Positions 1 through 8,044 of a stretch of 39,078 nt of DNA are shown here, piece by piece. A program made the position numbers and the translations under genes. Location: positions 1 through 39,078 of the forward strand of contig CAZIMM010000014.1 in assembly GCA_964540415.1 (NCBI GenBank). Direction: 5' to 3'. The notes under the pieces were generated by a model that was given only the letters and a program-made list of their open reading frames with translations, was not told where the DNA came from and made no database searches. This stretch comes from CAZIMM01 sp964540415. Its GTDB lineage: Bacteria; Bacillota; Clostridia; Oscillospirales; Acutalibacteraceae. Position 1 is the first letter of the stretch. The number at the start of each line of letters is the position of its first letter.

Positions 1-644
1 AGGAAGCGGCGAACCATGGCAGAGCACTCAATGTGCCAGCCTGGGCGGCCCTTGCCCCACGGGGATTCCCAGTACGGCTCACCGGGTTTTGCCGTCTTCC
101 AAAGCGCAAAATCCATCGGCTCATGCTTGATTTCGCCCACGTTGATTCTCGCACCGGCGGACAGCTCCTCAAGCGGCTGGTGAGAAAGCTTGCCGTAATC
201 GCCGAAGGTTGAGGGGCTGAAGTAAACGTCGCCCTGTGCCTCATAGGCATGGCCTTTTTCGACAAGTGAAGAAATAATGGAGATGATTTCGTCGATGTTT
301 TCCGTTGCCTTCGGGTGAACGGTTGCCTCACGGATGTTCATGCCCTTAACGTCTGTCCAGTATTCGGCAATATATTTTTTTGTGATGTCTTCAAACGTCA
401 CACCCTCTTCGGCGGCACGCTTGATGATTTTATCATCAATGTCGGTGAAATTCTGAACAAAGCGCACCTCATAGCCCCTGTATTCACAGTAGCGGCGCAT
501 CACGTCAAAAACGCAGAGCGGCCGAGCATTGCCGATGTGGATGAAGTTGTAAACAGTCGGTCCGCAGGCATAAATCTTGAGTACGCCTTTTTCGATCGGG
601 ACGAGTTCTTCCTTTTGCCTTGTGAGTGTGTTGAAAATTTTCAT
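1..644 (-). CDS. cysS: Cysteinyl-tRNA synthetase, N-terminal part (runs off the window)
   Basis: Class I aminoacyl-tRNA synthetase that charges tRNA-Cys in the cytoplasm. About 214 N-terminal residues are present; the KMSKS loop and anticodon-binding part lie beyond position 1. Visible family motifs are the N-terminal ACGPTVYN segment (its Cys is a zinc ligand in the family), the HIGH-type sequence HIGNARP, the block FTDIDDKII, and a GWHIECSAM block near the cut end. The ATG at 644 follows a GGAGGA ribosome site about nine bases upstream. The start overlaps the stop of cysE by four bases (ATGA), so the two are probably translationally coupled: cysE makes the cysteine precursor O-acetylserine and cysS uses cysteine. 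The cysE-cysS order is common in Firmicutes. Product call is secure. Confidence 0.96.
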   Translation of the reverse strand, partial: MKIFNTLTRQKEELVPIEKGVLKIYACGPTVYNFIHIGNARPLCVFDVMRRYCEYRGYEVRFVQNFTDIDDKIIKRAAEEGVTFEDITKKYIAEYWTDVKGMNIREATVHPKATENIDEIISIISSLVEKGHAYEAQGDVYFSPSTFGDYGKLSHQPLEELSAGARINVGEIKHEPMDFALWKTAKPGEPYWESPWGKGRPGWHIECSAMVRRF

Positions 645-1288
645 TCGGGGTCTTCCTCCGTTTTATATCCGATGAGCTTTGCAAGCACGTCGATTTCGTA
701 TTGCATCCGGCACAGCTCCTGCGCCACGGGGTCGGGGATATGTATCTGGTCAAGATCGTCGCAGACACGGATGCCGTCACGCTTCACAATGCGGGCGGGC
801 ACGCCCACAGCCGTGCAGTTCGGAGGAATCTCCTCAAGCACGACGGCTCCGGCGGCAATGTTGCAATTGTCTCCGATGCTGAACGGACCGAGCACCTTTG
901 CGCCGGCTCCGATGAGGACGTTATTGCCGATTGTCGGGTGACGCTTGCCGACATCGTGCCCCGTGCCGCCGAGGGTGACACCCTGATAAATCGTCACATC
1001 GTCTCCGATAATCGCGGTTTCACCGATGACGACTCCTGCGCCGTGGTCAATGAAGAAACGGCGGCCGATTTGCGCCGCAGGGTGAATTTCAACGCCGGTT
1101 TTGCGCACGGCGCGCTGAGAAAGCCAACGGGCAAGGAAAAAATGCCCGTGCTCATAATGCCTGTGAGCGCGTCTGTGCATACGAACCGCCCTCAAACCCG
1201 GATAAAGAAAAAGTATTTCAAGGGTTGAACGTGCGGCAGGGTCTCGGCTTTTGACGCAGTTAATATCCTCGCGAAGCTGATTGAACAA
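641..1288 (-). CDS. cysE: Serine O-acetyltransferase
   Basis: Makes O-acetylserine from serine and acetyl-CoA, the first step of cysteine synthesis. The protein has 215 residues. An N-terminal helical part carries the family signature DPAARS, and a left-handed beta-helix follows from about residue 65 with hexapeptide repeats and the blocks DHGAGVVIGET, GVTLGGTG and KRHPTI. The start is a TTG at 1288, not ATG; it is supported by a GGGGGAG ribosome site six bases upstream and by alignment of the family N-terminus. Twenty-six bases separate it from pgsA, and it overlaps cysS by four bases. The length suits the short Gram-positive form. No T-box or cysteine-responsive leader fits in the small gap in front of it. 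Confidence 0.95.
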   Translation of the reverse strand: MFNQLREDINCVKSRDPAARSTLEILFLYPGLRAVRMHRRAHRHYEHGHFFLARWLSQRAVRKTGVEIHPAAQIGRRFFIDHGAGVVIGETAIIGDDVTIYQGVTLGGTGHDVGKRHPTIGNNVLIGAGAKVLGPFSIGDNCNIAAGAVVLEEIPPNCTAVGVPARIVKRDGIRVCDDLDQIHIPDPVAQELCRMQYEIDVLAKLIGYKTEEDPE

Positions 1289-1314
1289 AGAATCTCCCCC
1301 AAGATTAGCTTAAA

Positions 1315-1875
1315 TCATTTTGTAAAGTTTACTGCCTTAGCACCGTTAATTAGATAAACAATTCCCGACACGACACAAATCGCGGCGTTGATGCCGAGCA
1401 GTATATTCGAAATGAGCGGCAGGCTTTCGGCAAACAGGCCGAAAACACTTTGCAGCTCGCCGATGAGCATAATAATGATGATGAACGCCATAAGTGTGGC
1501 GGTTTTTATTTTTCCCCAGATGTTTGCGGGAATGACAACGTTTTGCGCCGCGGCAATCAGACGCATCGAGGTGACGGCAAATTCCCTTGTGAGAACCGTG
1601 AAAACAATCCAGATGCTGCACCAGCCGAGATTCATAAATGCGAGCAGGGCGGCAGTGGTGAGCATTTTGTCTGCAACAGGGTCAAGCAGCTTGCCGAAAA
1701 CGGTGATTTGGTTGTTCTTCCTTGCAAGCTTTCCGTCAATTGCGTCCGTTACCGAGGCAAGAGCAAAAACGGCGCATGCAAGCAGAAAACGGTGCGGCAG
1801 GGGAGCGAGAATGAAAATGAGAAAAAGCGGGGTGAGAATCATTCTGAAAACGGTCAGCTTGTTCGGAGTGTTCAT
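1315..1875 (-). CDS. pgsA: CDP-diacylglycerol--glycerol-3-phosphate 3-phosphatidyltransferase
   Basis: Integral membrane enzyme that joins glycerol-3-phosphate to CDP-diacylglycerol to give phosphatidylglycerol phosphate, the committed step to phosphatidylglycerol. It has 186 residues and several hydrophobic helices. The CDP-alcohol phosphotransferase signature D-x2-D-G-x2-A-R-x8-G-x3-D-x3-D is complete at residues 44-69 (D44, D47, G48, A51, R52, G61, D65, D69). The ATG at 1875 overlaps the rimO stop by four bases. The rimO-pgsA order is widely conserved in clostridia. A different CDP-alcohol transferase of the same family is possible, but size and neighbours favour PgsA. Confidence 0.93.
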   Translation of the reverse strand: MNTPNKLTVFRMILTPLFLIFILAPLPHRFLLACAVFALASVTDAIDGKLARKNNQITVFGKLLDPVADKMLTTAALLAFMNLGWCSIWIVFTVLTREFAVTSMRLIAAAQNVVIPANIWGKIKTATLMAFIIIIMLIGELQSVFGLFAESLPLISNILLGINAAICVVSGIVYLINGAKAVNFTK

Positions 1876-3200
1876 ATTGCTTCCCCCGTGAGGTCATACT
1901 CATGCACCCCCGTGCAGCGCACGCTGACAAAGTCTCCGTTGTCAAGCTCACGCTTGCAGGTGAAATAAATGCATCCGTCAATCTCCGGTGCGTCCATATA
2001 GGTTCTGCCGGAATAGACATCCTTATAACGGTCATAGTCCTCAACGAGCACCTTGAAAACACGTCCGATACATTTCTGCTGTTTTTCGTTCACAATTTCA
2101 AACTGGTCGTTCATGATAATTTCTCCGCGACGCAGTTTTGTTTCATTGTCAACCGCTCCCGGAAGCTCTGCCGCTGCAGTGCCTTCCTCCGGCGAATATT
2201 CAAAGCATCCCAAACGGTCAAACTCAATTTCATTGACAAACTCGGCGAGCGCTTCAAATTCTTCCTCACCCTCACCGGGAAAACCTGTGATGAAGGTTGT
2301 TCTGATCACAACGTCGGGGATTCTCTCACGGAGCTTTTCAATCAACGTCCTTATTTCATCCTGCGTGCCTCTGCGGTTCATCGCGGCAAGAATGCCGTCA
2401 TGCGCGTGCTGCAGCGGCAGGTCAATGTAGTTGACGATTTTTTCCTGAGAGGCAATTGTGTCGATAAGCTCGTCTGTAACCTCATCGGGGTAGCAATACA
2501 GCAGTCTTATCCACTCGATGCCGTCAATTTTGCATAGCTCGTCGAGCAATTCCGGCAGACGCAGCTTGCCGTAAAGATCCTTGCCGTAGGCTGTGGTATC
2601 CTGTGCGACAACAACAAGCTCCTTTGTTCCCGCCGCCGCAAGCTGTGAAGCTTCGAGAAGAATGCTCTCAAAATCTCTGCTGCGGAAATCGCCGCGAATC
2701 GAGGGAATTGCACAATATGTGCATCGGTTCGAGCAGCCGTCCGCTATTTTAAGATATGCCCAATATTCAGGGGTTGTGAGCAATCTTTCTCCGCAAAGCG
2801 GCAAAAGCGACTTGTCGGGAAAGCTCATCTGCTTTTCTCCTGCGCAGACCGCCAGGCAGTGCCGGACAATGTCCGCATTTGCTCCTATTCCCAGAACAGC
2901 GTCAACCTCGGGAATTTCACGCATAATTTCCTCACGGTAACGCTCGGCAAGACAGCCGGTGACAACAATCGCACCAATTTCGCCGTCCGCCTTGAGCTGA
3001 GCGGCGTCGAGACTGTTTTCAATTGCCTCTTTTTTCGCCGCCTCGATGAAGCCGCAGGTGTTGATCAGAACAAGGTCTGCCCCTTCTTCATAGAAATTAA
3101 CAAGCTCAAAGTCCGCCGCGGTGAGAGCCGCAAGCAGAATTTCGCCGTCAACCTGATTTTTGGGACAGCCGAGCGAAACGAAGCCGAGTGTATAGCTCAT
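1872..3200 (-). CDS. rimO: Ribosomal protein S12 methylthiotransferase (radical SAM)
   Basis: Two-cluster radical SAM enzyme that methylthiolates an aspartate of ribosomal protein S12. It has 442 residues. The N-terminal methylthiotransferase domain has the three cluster cysteines C12, C49 and C83. The radical SAM CxxxCxxC is at C156, C160 and C163 (CSNRCTYC). A C-terminal TRAM domain covers roughly the last 65 residues. The start SLGCPKNQVD is typical of RimO rather than MiaB. The ATG at 3200 has an AAAGGAA site upstream. It lies 42 bases after recX and overlaps pgsA by four bases, so it may be read from the recA promoter. Confidence 0.95.
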   Translation of the reverse strand: MSYTLGFVSLGCPKNQVDGEILLAALTAADFELVNFYEEGADLVLINTCGFIEAAKKEAIENSLDAAQLKADGEIGAIVVTGCLAERYREEIMREIPEVDAVLGIGANADIVRHCLAVCAGEKQMSFPDKSLLPLCGERLLTTPEYWAYLKIADGCSNRCTYCAIPSIRGDFRSRDFESILLEASQLAAAGTKELVVVAQDTTAYGKDLYGKLRLPELLDELCKIDGIEWIRLLYCYPDEVTDELIDTIASQEKIVNYIDLPLQHAHDGILAAMNRRGTQDEIRTLIEKLRERIPDVVIRTTFITGFPGEGEEEFEALAEFVNEIEFDRLGCFEYSPEEGTAAAELPGAVDNETKLRRGEIIMNDQFEIVNEKQQKCIGRVFKVLVEDYDRYKDVYSGRTYMDAPEIDGCIYFTCKRELDNGDFVSVRCTGVHEYDLTGEAI

Positions 3201-3242
3201 GATTGTTACCGTTCCTTTCGGTGAAAGAAAAATATGTGGCAG

Positions 3243-3866
3243 TTATATGTTGTCAGCACCGTCTGCGGTGTTTTCGGAAAAATCGTTCATTGCGCTGCGG
3301 ATATCAGAAAAATCATAGCCCATGCGCACGAGCGCGTTGAATGTGCGGCGGCGTCCGTTTTCGTCAGCCAGACGTCCTTTGAATTTCTTCTCAAGCAGTT
3401 CGGATATCTGCTGCAGGGAATTCATTCCGCAATTTTCCGACAGCTCATCCGCAAGCTCCTTTTCAATCCCTCGCCGGCGCAATTCTCCGTTGATTTTTTT
3501 TGAGCCGAAGCCTTTTCGGCTGAGCTCGGCTGCAAACCGGCGGGCGAACGCTTCATCGTCAATCAGACCGAGCGCCCGGACTCTTTCGACTGCGGCGCTT
3601 GCACACTCACGGTCGTTTTCCCGGCAAAGCTTGTCATAAAGCTCCTTGCCGCTGTGGTCGCGCGAAGCGAGAAGACTCAAAGCCTTATTGTATGCACGGC
3701 GGAGATTAATCGCGGATTCCAGCTCGGAAAGCTGCCGGTCGTCAATTTCGCAGCCGTTTGTGTAATTCAGGGAAAACCAAAAATCTGCATCCACGGTCAT
3801 GCTGTATTCCCCGTCAATGCTGATGTGAATTTTTCCCGCCTTACCGGGTGCATATGTCAGTGTCAT
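3243..3866 (-). CDS. recX: Regulatory protein RecX
   Basis: Small helical protein that binds RecA filaments and modulates RecA activity. It has 207 residues, with a beta-rich N-terminal part of about 60 residues followed by the three-helix repeats of the family: residues around DHSGKELYDKL, then ALGLIDDEAFARRFA, then the GIEKELADEL region. The start codon shares one base with the recA stop (TGATG at 3864-3868), so the genes are translationally coupled and recX should be SOS-induced together with recA. Identity rests on fold motifs plus this position; both agree. Confidence 0.92.
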   Translation of the reverse strand: MTLTYAPGKAGKIHISIDGEYSMTVDADFWFSLNYTNGCEIDDRQLSELESAINLRRAYNKALSLLASRDHSGKELYDKLCRENDRECASAAVERVRALGLIDDEAFARRFAAELSRKGFGSKKINGELRRRGIEKELADELSENCGMNSLQQISELLEKKFKGRLADENGRRRTFNALVRMGYDFSDIRSAMNDFSENTADGADNI

Positions 3867-4978
3867 CAGTCCTCATCATCCTCAACGGCAATGTCAAGGT
3901 TTGCACGCGCCTTGCCCTTTGTGGTGGGCTCTGCCTGCTTTGCGGGTGCCGGTTCGGATGTCCTGATTGCGGAATTTTTGTGGATAATCGAGAGCTTATC
4001 GAGATTCTGACGTATTTTTGCCTCAATCTCGGCGGCAACCTCGGGATTGTCATGCAAATATTCCTTTGCATTGTCGCGCCCCTGGCTTATGCGGTTTTCA
4101 TCATAATAAAACCACGCGCCGCTTTTTTTGATGATGTCGAGCTTTACGCCAAGGTCAATAAGCTCGCTTTCGTGTGAAATGCCTGTGCCGAACATGATGT
4201 CGAATTCGGCATCGCGGAAGGGGGGAGCAACCTTGTTTTTGACAACCTTAACCTTTGTGTGTGCTCCGATAAACTCACCCTTGGAATTCTTGAGCTGTTC
4301 TCCGCGGCGGACATCCATGCGGATGGAGGCGGAATATTTGAGAGCATAGCCGCCGGTTGTGGTTTCGGGATTTCCGTAAACAACGCCGACGCGCTGACGG
4401 AGCTGGTTAATGAAAATAACAATTGTGTTGGATTTGGAAATTGCACCGGCAAGCTTGCGGATTGCCTGCGACATGAGCCTTGCGTGCAGACCGACATGGG
4501 AATCACCCATTTCGCCCTCGACCTCGGCTCTGGGAACGAGCGCCGCGACGGAGTCGATAACAACAATGTCGAGAGCGCCGGAACGAACAAGCGCCTCGGC
4601 AATTTCGAGTGCCTGCTCGCCGTTGTCCGGCTGGGAAACAAGCAAAGAATCAATGTCAACGCCGAGATTGGCGGCATAAACAGGGTCAAGCGCATGCTCA
4701 GCGTCAATAAAGGCAGCCTCTCCGCCGTTCTTTTGCGCCTGAGCAACGCAGTGAAGGGCAACGGTTGTTTTGCCGGAGGACTCAGGCCCGTAAATCTCAA
4801 CGATTCTTCCTCTGGGAAGGCCGCCGATGCCTGTTGCCGCGTCAAGACCGATGGAACCGGTTGAGATAGCCTCAACGGACATGCCTGTGTTCTGCCCGAG
4901 GCGCATAATCGAGCCTTTACCGTGTGCCTTTTCAATCTGAGCAATTGCGGTTTCGAGAGCCGTTTGTTTATCAGCCAT
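3866..4978 (-). CDS. recA: Recombinase RecA
   Basis: DNA-dependent ATPase that forms filaments on single-stranded DNA, drives homologous recombination and triggers LexA self-cleavage. It has 370 residues. Walker A is GPESSGKT at 64-71. The Walker B region IVVIDSVAALVPRAEVEGE and loop 2 with the signature block IFINQLRQRVGVVYGNPETTTGG are complete. The C-terminus ends in an acidic tail (VEDDED), as usual for bacterial RecA. The ATG at 4978 is preceded by a GAGGG site. Upstream lie a good sigma-A promoter and a LexA operator placed over the transcription start, so SOS repression is expected. Confidence 0.99.
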   Translation of the reverse strand: MADKQTALETAIAQIEKAHGKGSIMRLGQNTGMSVEAISTGSIGLDAATGIGGLPRGRIVEIYGPESSGKTTVALHCVAQAQKNGGEAAFIDAEHALDPVYAANLGVDIDSLLVSQPDNGEQALEIAEALVRSGALDIVVIDSVAALVPRAEVEGEMGDSHVGLHARLMSQAIRKLAGAISKSNTIVIFINQLRQRVGVVYGNPETTTGGYALKYSASIRMDVRRGEQLKNSKGEFIGAHTKVKVVKNKVAPPFRDAEFDIMFGTGISHESELIDLGVKLDIIKKSGAWFYYDENRISQGRDNAKEYLHDNPEVAAEIEAKIRQNLDKLSIIHKNSAIRTSEPAPAKQAEPTTKGKARANLDIAVEDDED

Positions 4979-5007
4979 ATTTATTCCCTCAAGCTTTCAT
5001 AAATTTA

Positions 5008-5021
5008 CAAACAAATGTTCG
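5008..5021. promoter_or_regulatory. LexA (SOS) operator of recA
   Basis: The plus strand reads CAAACAAATGTTCG, which matches the Bacillus-type SOS palindrome CGAACATATGTTCG at 12 of 14 positions. It begins about three bases downstream of the predicted recA transcription start, a typical place for LexA repression. One isolated CGAAC half-site occurs at 5043-5047. No lexA gene lies in the window. Confidence 0.8.
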
Positions 5022-5030
5022 ATTGAGCAC

Positions 5031-5059
5031 ATTATATCGCATCGAACGATAAAAATCAA
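5031..5059 (-). promoter_or_regulatory. Sigma-A promoter of recA
   Basis: On the minus strand, a -35 TTGATT (5059-5054) and a perfect -10 TATAAT (5036-5031) are separated by exactly 17 bases. Transcription should start near 5024, just before the LexA box. The -35 overlaps one arm of the terminator-like hairpin of the upstream operon. Confidence 0.8.
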
Positions 5060-5084
5060 TAGCTTTTTCAAAAAAATGCTATTG
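5051..5084 (-). terminator. Candidate intrinsic terminator of the glpP operon
   Basis: Read on the minus strand, CAATAGC (5084-5078) pairs with GCTATTG (5063-5057), and inner T and A runs can extend the stem. A short U tract (ATTTTTA) follows. It lies about 40 bases after the glpP stop. The stem is AT-rich, so its strength is uncertain. It physically overlaps the recA -35. Confidence 0.45.
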
Positions 5085-5121
5085 GGCTTTCCTCACCGCG
5101 CAAGCAGTGTTCTGAGGGGGT

Positions 5122-5694
5122 TCAGGGCTTTCTCCAGAGCTGCTGAGCGGTTGTTGAAACGCCGACGGCACCCGCTGCAAGCGCGTTGGAAACATCGTCC
5201 TCACGGTCAATGAGTCCGCCCGCGATAAGGGGCACACAGCAATTGTCGGCGAGCTTCTGCGTTATTGAAGGCATGATGCCGGGCATGATTTCGATTGCGT
5301 CCGGCTTGAGCGAGGAGGAGGTGCGCTGGGCGTTTTCCAGTGACATGGAGTCAATGATAAAAAATCGCTGAACCGTCATGATCCCAAGCTCTCGCGCCGT
5401 CTTGATAAGGTTGCATTTTGTGGAAATGATGCCGTCGGGATGGATGGAGCTGTTTATGTAATCGAGCGCCACGGAGTCCCGTGAAAAGCCGTCGATAAGG
5501 TCAACATGAATGAAAATGAGCTTGCCGCTCGAGTGGACGCGGTTGACGATTTCACGCAGATTGAAGATGCTGCCGCTGAGCATAAAAATGACCTCACAGT
5601 CGGATTTCAGAGCATCACCGAGGCAGTCAACATCCTTGAGCGCAGCAATAACCGGAGAGCCCTGAAGACGAAGCTTTAATGTGTCACTGTTCAT
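5122..5694 (-). CDS. glpP: Glycerol-3-phosphate-responsive antiterminator, GlpP family
   Basis: GlpP proteins bind leader mRNA in the presence of glycerol-3-phosphate and prevent early termination of glycerol-use genes. This one has 190 residues and spans the single TIM-barrel-like GlpP domain: an N-terminal PVIAALKD strand, VIFMLSGSIFNL, a central IFIHVDLIDGFSRD block, DGIISTK, then EIMPGIMP and PLIAGGLI. These are characteristic of the family. The ATG at 5694 has a strong AAGGAGG site inside the end of the previous gene and overlaps it by 11 bases. It is the last gene of its operon. No glpF, glpK or glpD lies nearby, so its RNA target is probably elsewhere. Confidence 0.9.
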   Translation of the reverse strand: MNSDTLKLRLQGSPVIAALKDVDCLGDALKSDCEVIFMLSGSIFNLREIVNRVHSSGKLIFIHVDLIDGFSRDSVALDYINSSIHPDGIISTKCNLIKTARELGIMTVQRFFIIDSMSLENAQRTSSSLKPDAIEIMPGIMPSITQKLADNCCVPLIAGGLIDREDDVSNALAAGAVGVSTTAQQLWRKP

Positions 5695-6283
5695 CGTTTT
5701 CCTCCTTTTTTCCGAGGCGCTTTTCCTTTTCGGCGCGCCTTGCGGGATTCATAACAAAGCTGTTCACACACAGCGAGACGACGACGCCGATTGAGGTGTC
5801 GAACATCCTGTTGAACGCATAGATATACGGAGATGAATTGTTGTTGCTTATCATTATAATCAGCAGAGTGATTATAGCAATTGAGACAGAGAGCTTCCTG
5901 TTGAAATAGTTGCAAAAAGCAATCAGAAAAACTATGCCGATAAAAATAAACAGGAGGCTGAACGAACGGTTGAAAAAATGATTGTCCAGCCAGAGAAGCG
6001 TGATGCCGAAGATGCCGCCGAAGGTTGTGCCCCAAATTCTGCTTTTGCCGAGCTTCACGGAGCCTTCAACTGTTGACTGCATAACAACAACCGAGGCGAC
6101 ACAGGCGAATGTCGGATCACCTCTGTTGAGCACAAAGCTCACAAAACCGAGCCACGCACCGCCGCTTTCCGGCAGGGCGGAATAAGCAAGCTTGAAGCCT
6201 TCAAAAACGAGCATGGAAATAAACACCGCAATCGCAGTCTTGATGTTTCGCATTCCGATGTGAAGCTCATGCCTGTTGTCCAT
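5684..6283 (-). CDS. Small FUSC / aromatic acid exporter-type membrane protein
   Basis: It has 199 residues with about five hydrophobic segments, near residues 13-32, 51-70, 83-100, 105-145 and 160-175, and a short charged C-terminal tail rich in Lys and Glu. The pattern GMRNIKTAIAVFISM at the start and the later ERxxGTxxGxxxG-like segment RIWGTTFGGIFG resemble the aromatic acid exporter family (DUF939/ArAE_1, FUSC-like). The usual cytoplasmic C-terminal domain of longer members is missing, so this is the short form. Substrate is unknown. It sits ten bases after the LCAT-like hydrolase gene and overlaps glpP by 11 bases. Confidence 0.7.
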   Translation of the reverse strand: MDNRHELHIGMRNIKTAIAVFISMLVFEGFKLAYSALPESGGAWLGFVSFVLNRGDPTFACVASVVVMQSTVEGSVKLGKSRIWGTTFGGIFGITLLWLDNHFFNRSFSLLFIFIGIVFLIAFCNYFNRKLSVSIAIITLLIIMISNNNSSPYIYAFNRMFDTSIGVVVSLCVNSFVMNPARRAEKEKRLGKKEENDEQ

Positions 6284-6292
6284 AAACCATCC

Positions 6293-8026
6293 TTATTCCG
6301 TAAAAGATGTGAAAGTGAGCGACCGGCTCTTGACCGCGGGAATGCCCGAAAGCTGAAGGAATCTGACTGTTACAGTAACCTGCGAGCGATTTTTCAGAGA
6401 AGGAGAGCCTGCAAAGCTGATTGCCGTGCTGTCACCGCAGGCAACCTTAACGGGCTTGAAATTGAAATCGATGTCTGAACCGTCGCACTGCACACCGAGA
6501 ATTCTCACAGCGTACTTTTCTGAGGTGTTGTTGATTATCAGAGCCGAGTCTCCCGAATCGAGATATCCCCAACGGCTGTTGTCAAAGCCGAAAAAGATTG
6601 TGTCGGCGGGGTTGCTTGATGACCAGAACTGCGGGAATTCTTTGTCCGCCCAAACATCAGGAAGGTCATCTGTGAGAAGAAGCTTCATAAAAAGGTCATG
6701 CGAATGGGAGTCCCAATGCACCTGCCCGTGGAATTGCTCGTTGATGAACCATGTGTTTTCGGGAAGGTAGGCACAGGAAGCGTCCACGTCGAACGCGGGC
6801 GAGATGTGGTAATGCTCCGGATTGCTGCAAACGGTGCACAGCGGAGTGTAGTCCGGTGCAAAGGTGCTGCCGACTTTTGCGCAGAAAGCGCCCGAAGAAC
6901 CCGAAGTGTTGACAATATAGTCGGAATTCTCTTCCGCTCCGGAGCCGAGGCGGTGTCCGGTGCTTGTCATAATCGAAATGTCAACTCCGGCAGCCTGCGC
7001 ACGCCGAAGCCCCTCACCCATGTTTTTCATCACGTTGTAATGCATCTCGTCGCTCTTTGCAATCAGGGCTGCGGATTCGGTTTCGTCGAGATACATTTTT
7101 TTGAGCGCGTCGTAATCCGAGGCGGGAACAAGGTCCCAGACGCTGCCGATATATTTAATATACTTGTACAAATATTTTTTTGCCATTTTGAGCATAAGAC
7201 CGTTGATCTCCGGCGGTATGAGCGCGCCGACAAGATCCTGAATTTCAAGCTCGGAACGCAAACCGATTTGCGCAAAGGTGCATATATCCTTAAAGTCGAA
7301 ATTGATGCTTTCCCCGTAAAGCAAATCGGAAGTGATGGAGCTGCCGCCGATTGCCGGCACATTAAGAACCGCGTTGTCAACGTCTCCGTCAGTGCCGTAA
7401 TAGAAAAGATATGTGGCGCAAAGCTGACCGCCGTGGCTCAAAGAGTAAATGTCAATTTTGTCGCTGCCCGTGTAAGCCTTGACCTGTTTTATATATTCCC
7501 TGAGCTGCGCGGCTGAGTCAACCTGGCTCTGTCTCCAGTCCCAGACGAAGGTAAAATACCTGTCCGCCCCGACGTATTCAATGATGTCCTTGGAAATCAA
7601 CGGCTCCGCAAGGCAGTATTCTTCATCCCTCTCAACAAAAGAAGCGTAGCTTGTTTCATAGATTCCGGTAGGATACGGTGAAAGCTTGTTGACCGACGAG
7701 CCGTCCTTGTTCATTTCAATCGGTCCGAGAAATTCATCGGCAAGCGCCTCAAGTGTTGAGTCTATCATACCGGAATAGCCGAGCGTGTTGAGCACTGCTC
7801 CGAAAACAATCTTCGGAATTGCCTCAATGACAGCTTCTGCCAAACGGTCGGTGTTTATTCCCCACGCGCGTTCTCCGTTTTCAAAATACAGCTGCGGACC
7901 TGAATAGCCCTGAAGAATGATAACAGGATCGTATTCTTCGTCAACCGCACCGACATAGGAGGGGACAATGCAAACAACCATTACCGCCGAAAGCAGAAAA
8001 GCAAGGATACGTTTAAAAGCTGACAA
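6293..8026 (-). CDS. Secreted LCAT-like alpha/beta hydrolase (putative lipase/acyltransferase)
   Basis: It has 577 residues and an N-terminal signal peptide (K5, R6, hydrophobic to about residue 24). The mature start, PVIILQGYSGPQL, resembles the first strand and oxyanion region of LCAT-type hydrolases. The nucleophile elbow YSLSHGGQ puts the serine at residue 197. A tryptophan-rich VWDWRQS block precedes it, as in LCAT and phospholipase relatives, and the HSHD segment near residue 445 could supply the catalytic histidine. The last ~110 residues form a separate beta-rich domain. The start is TTG at 8026: it has an AAGGTGA site upstream and keeps the charged end of the signal peptide. Probable role: hydrolysis of extracellular lipid esters. 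Substrate and acyltransferase activity cannot be told from sequence. Confidence 0.72.
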   Translation of the reverse strand: MSAFKRILAFLLSAVMVVCIVPSYVGAVDEEYDPVIILQGYSGPQLYFENGERAWGINTDRLAEAVIEAIPKIVFGAVLNTLGYSGMIDSTLEALADEFLGPIEMNKDGSSVNKLSPYPTGIYETSYASFVERDEEYCLAEPLISKDIIEYVGADRYFTFVWDWRQSQVDSAAQLREYIKQVKAYTGSDKIDIYSLSHGGQLCATYLFYYGTDGDVDNAVLNVPAIGGSSITSDLLYGESINFDFKDICTFAQIGLRSELEIQDLVGALIPPEINGLMLKMAKKYLYKYIKYIGSVWDLVPASDYDALKKMYLDETESAALIAKSDEMHYNVMKNMGEGLRRAQAAGVDISIMTSTGHRLGSGAEENSDYIVNTSGSSGAFCAKVGSTFAPDYTPLCTVCSNPEHYHISPAFDVDASCAYLPENTWFINEQFHGQVHWDSHSHDLFMKLLLTDDLPDVWADKEFPQFWSSSNPADTIFFGFDNSRWGYLDSGDSALIINNTSEKYAVRILGVQCDGSDIDFNFKPVKVACGDSTAISFAGSPSLKNRSQVTVTVRFLQLSGIPAVKSRSLTFTSFTE

Positions 8027-8044
8027 ATCTGTTCACCTTTTTTC

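Noticed and set aside
6698..7516. A 272-codon open frame on the plus strand inside the LCAT-like gene.
   Set aside because: Antisense shadow; the minus strand has signal peptide, nucleophile elbow and operon spacing.
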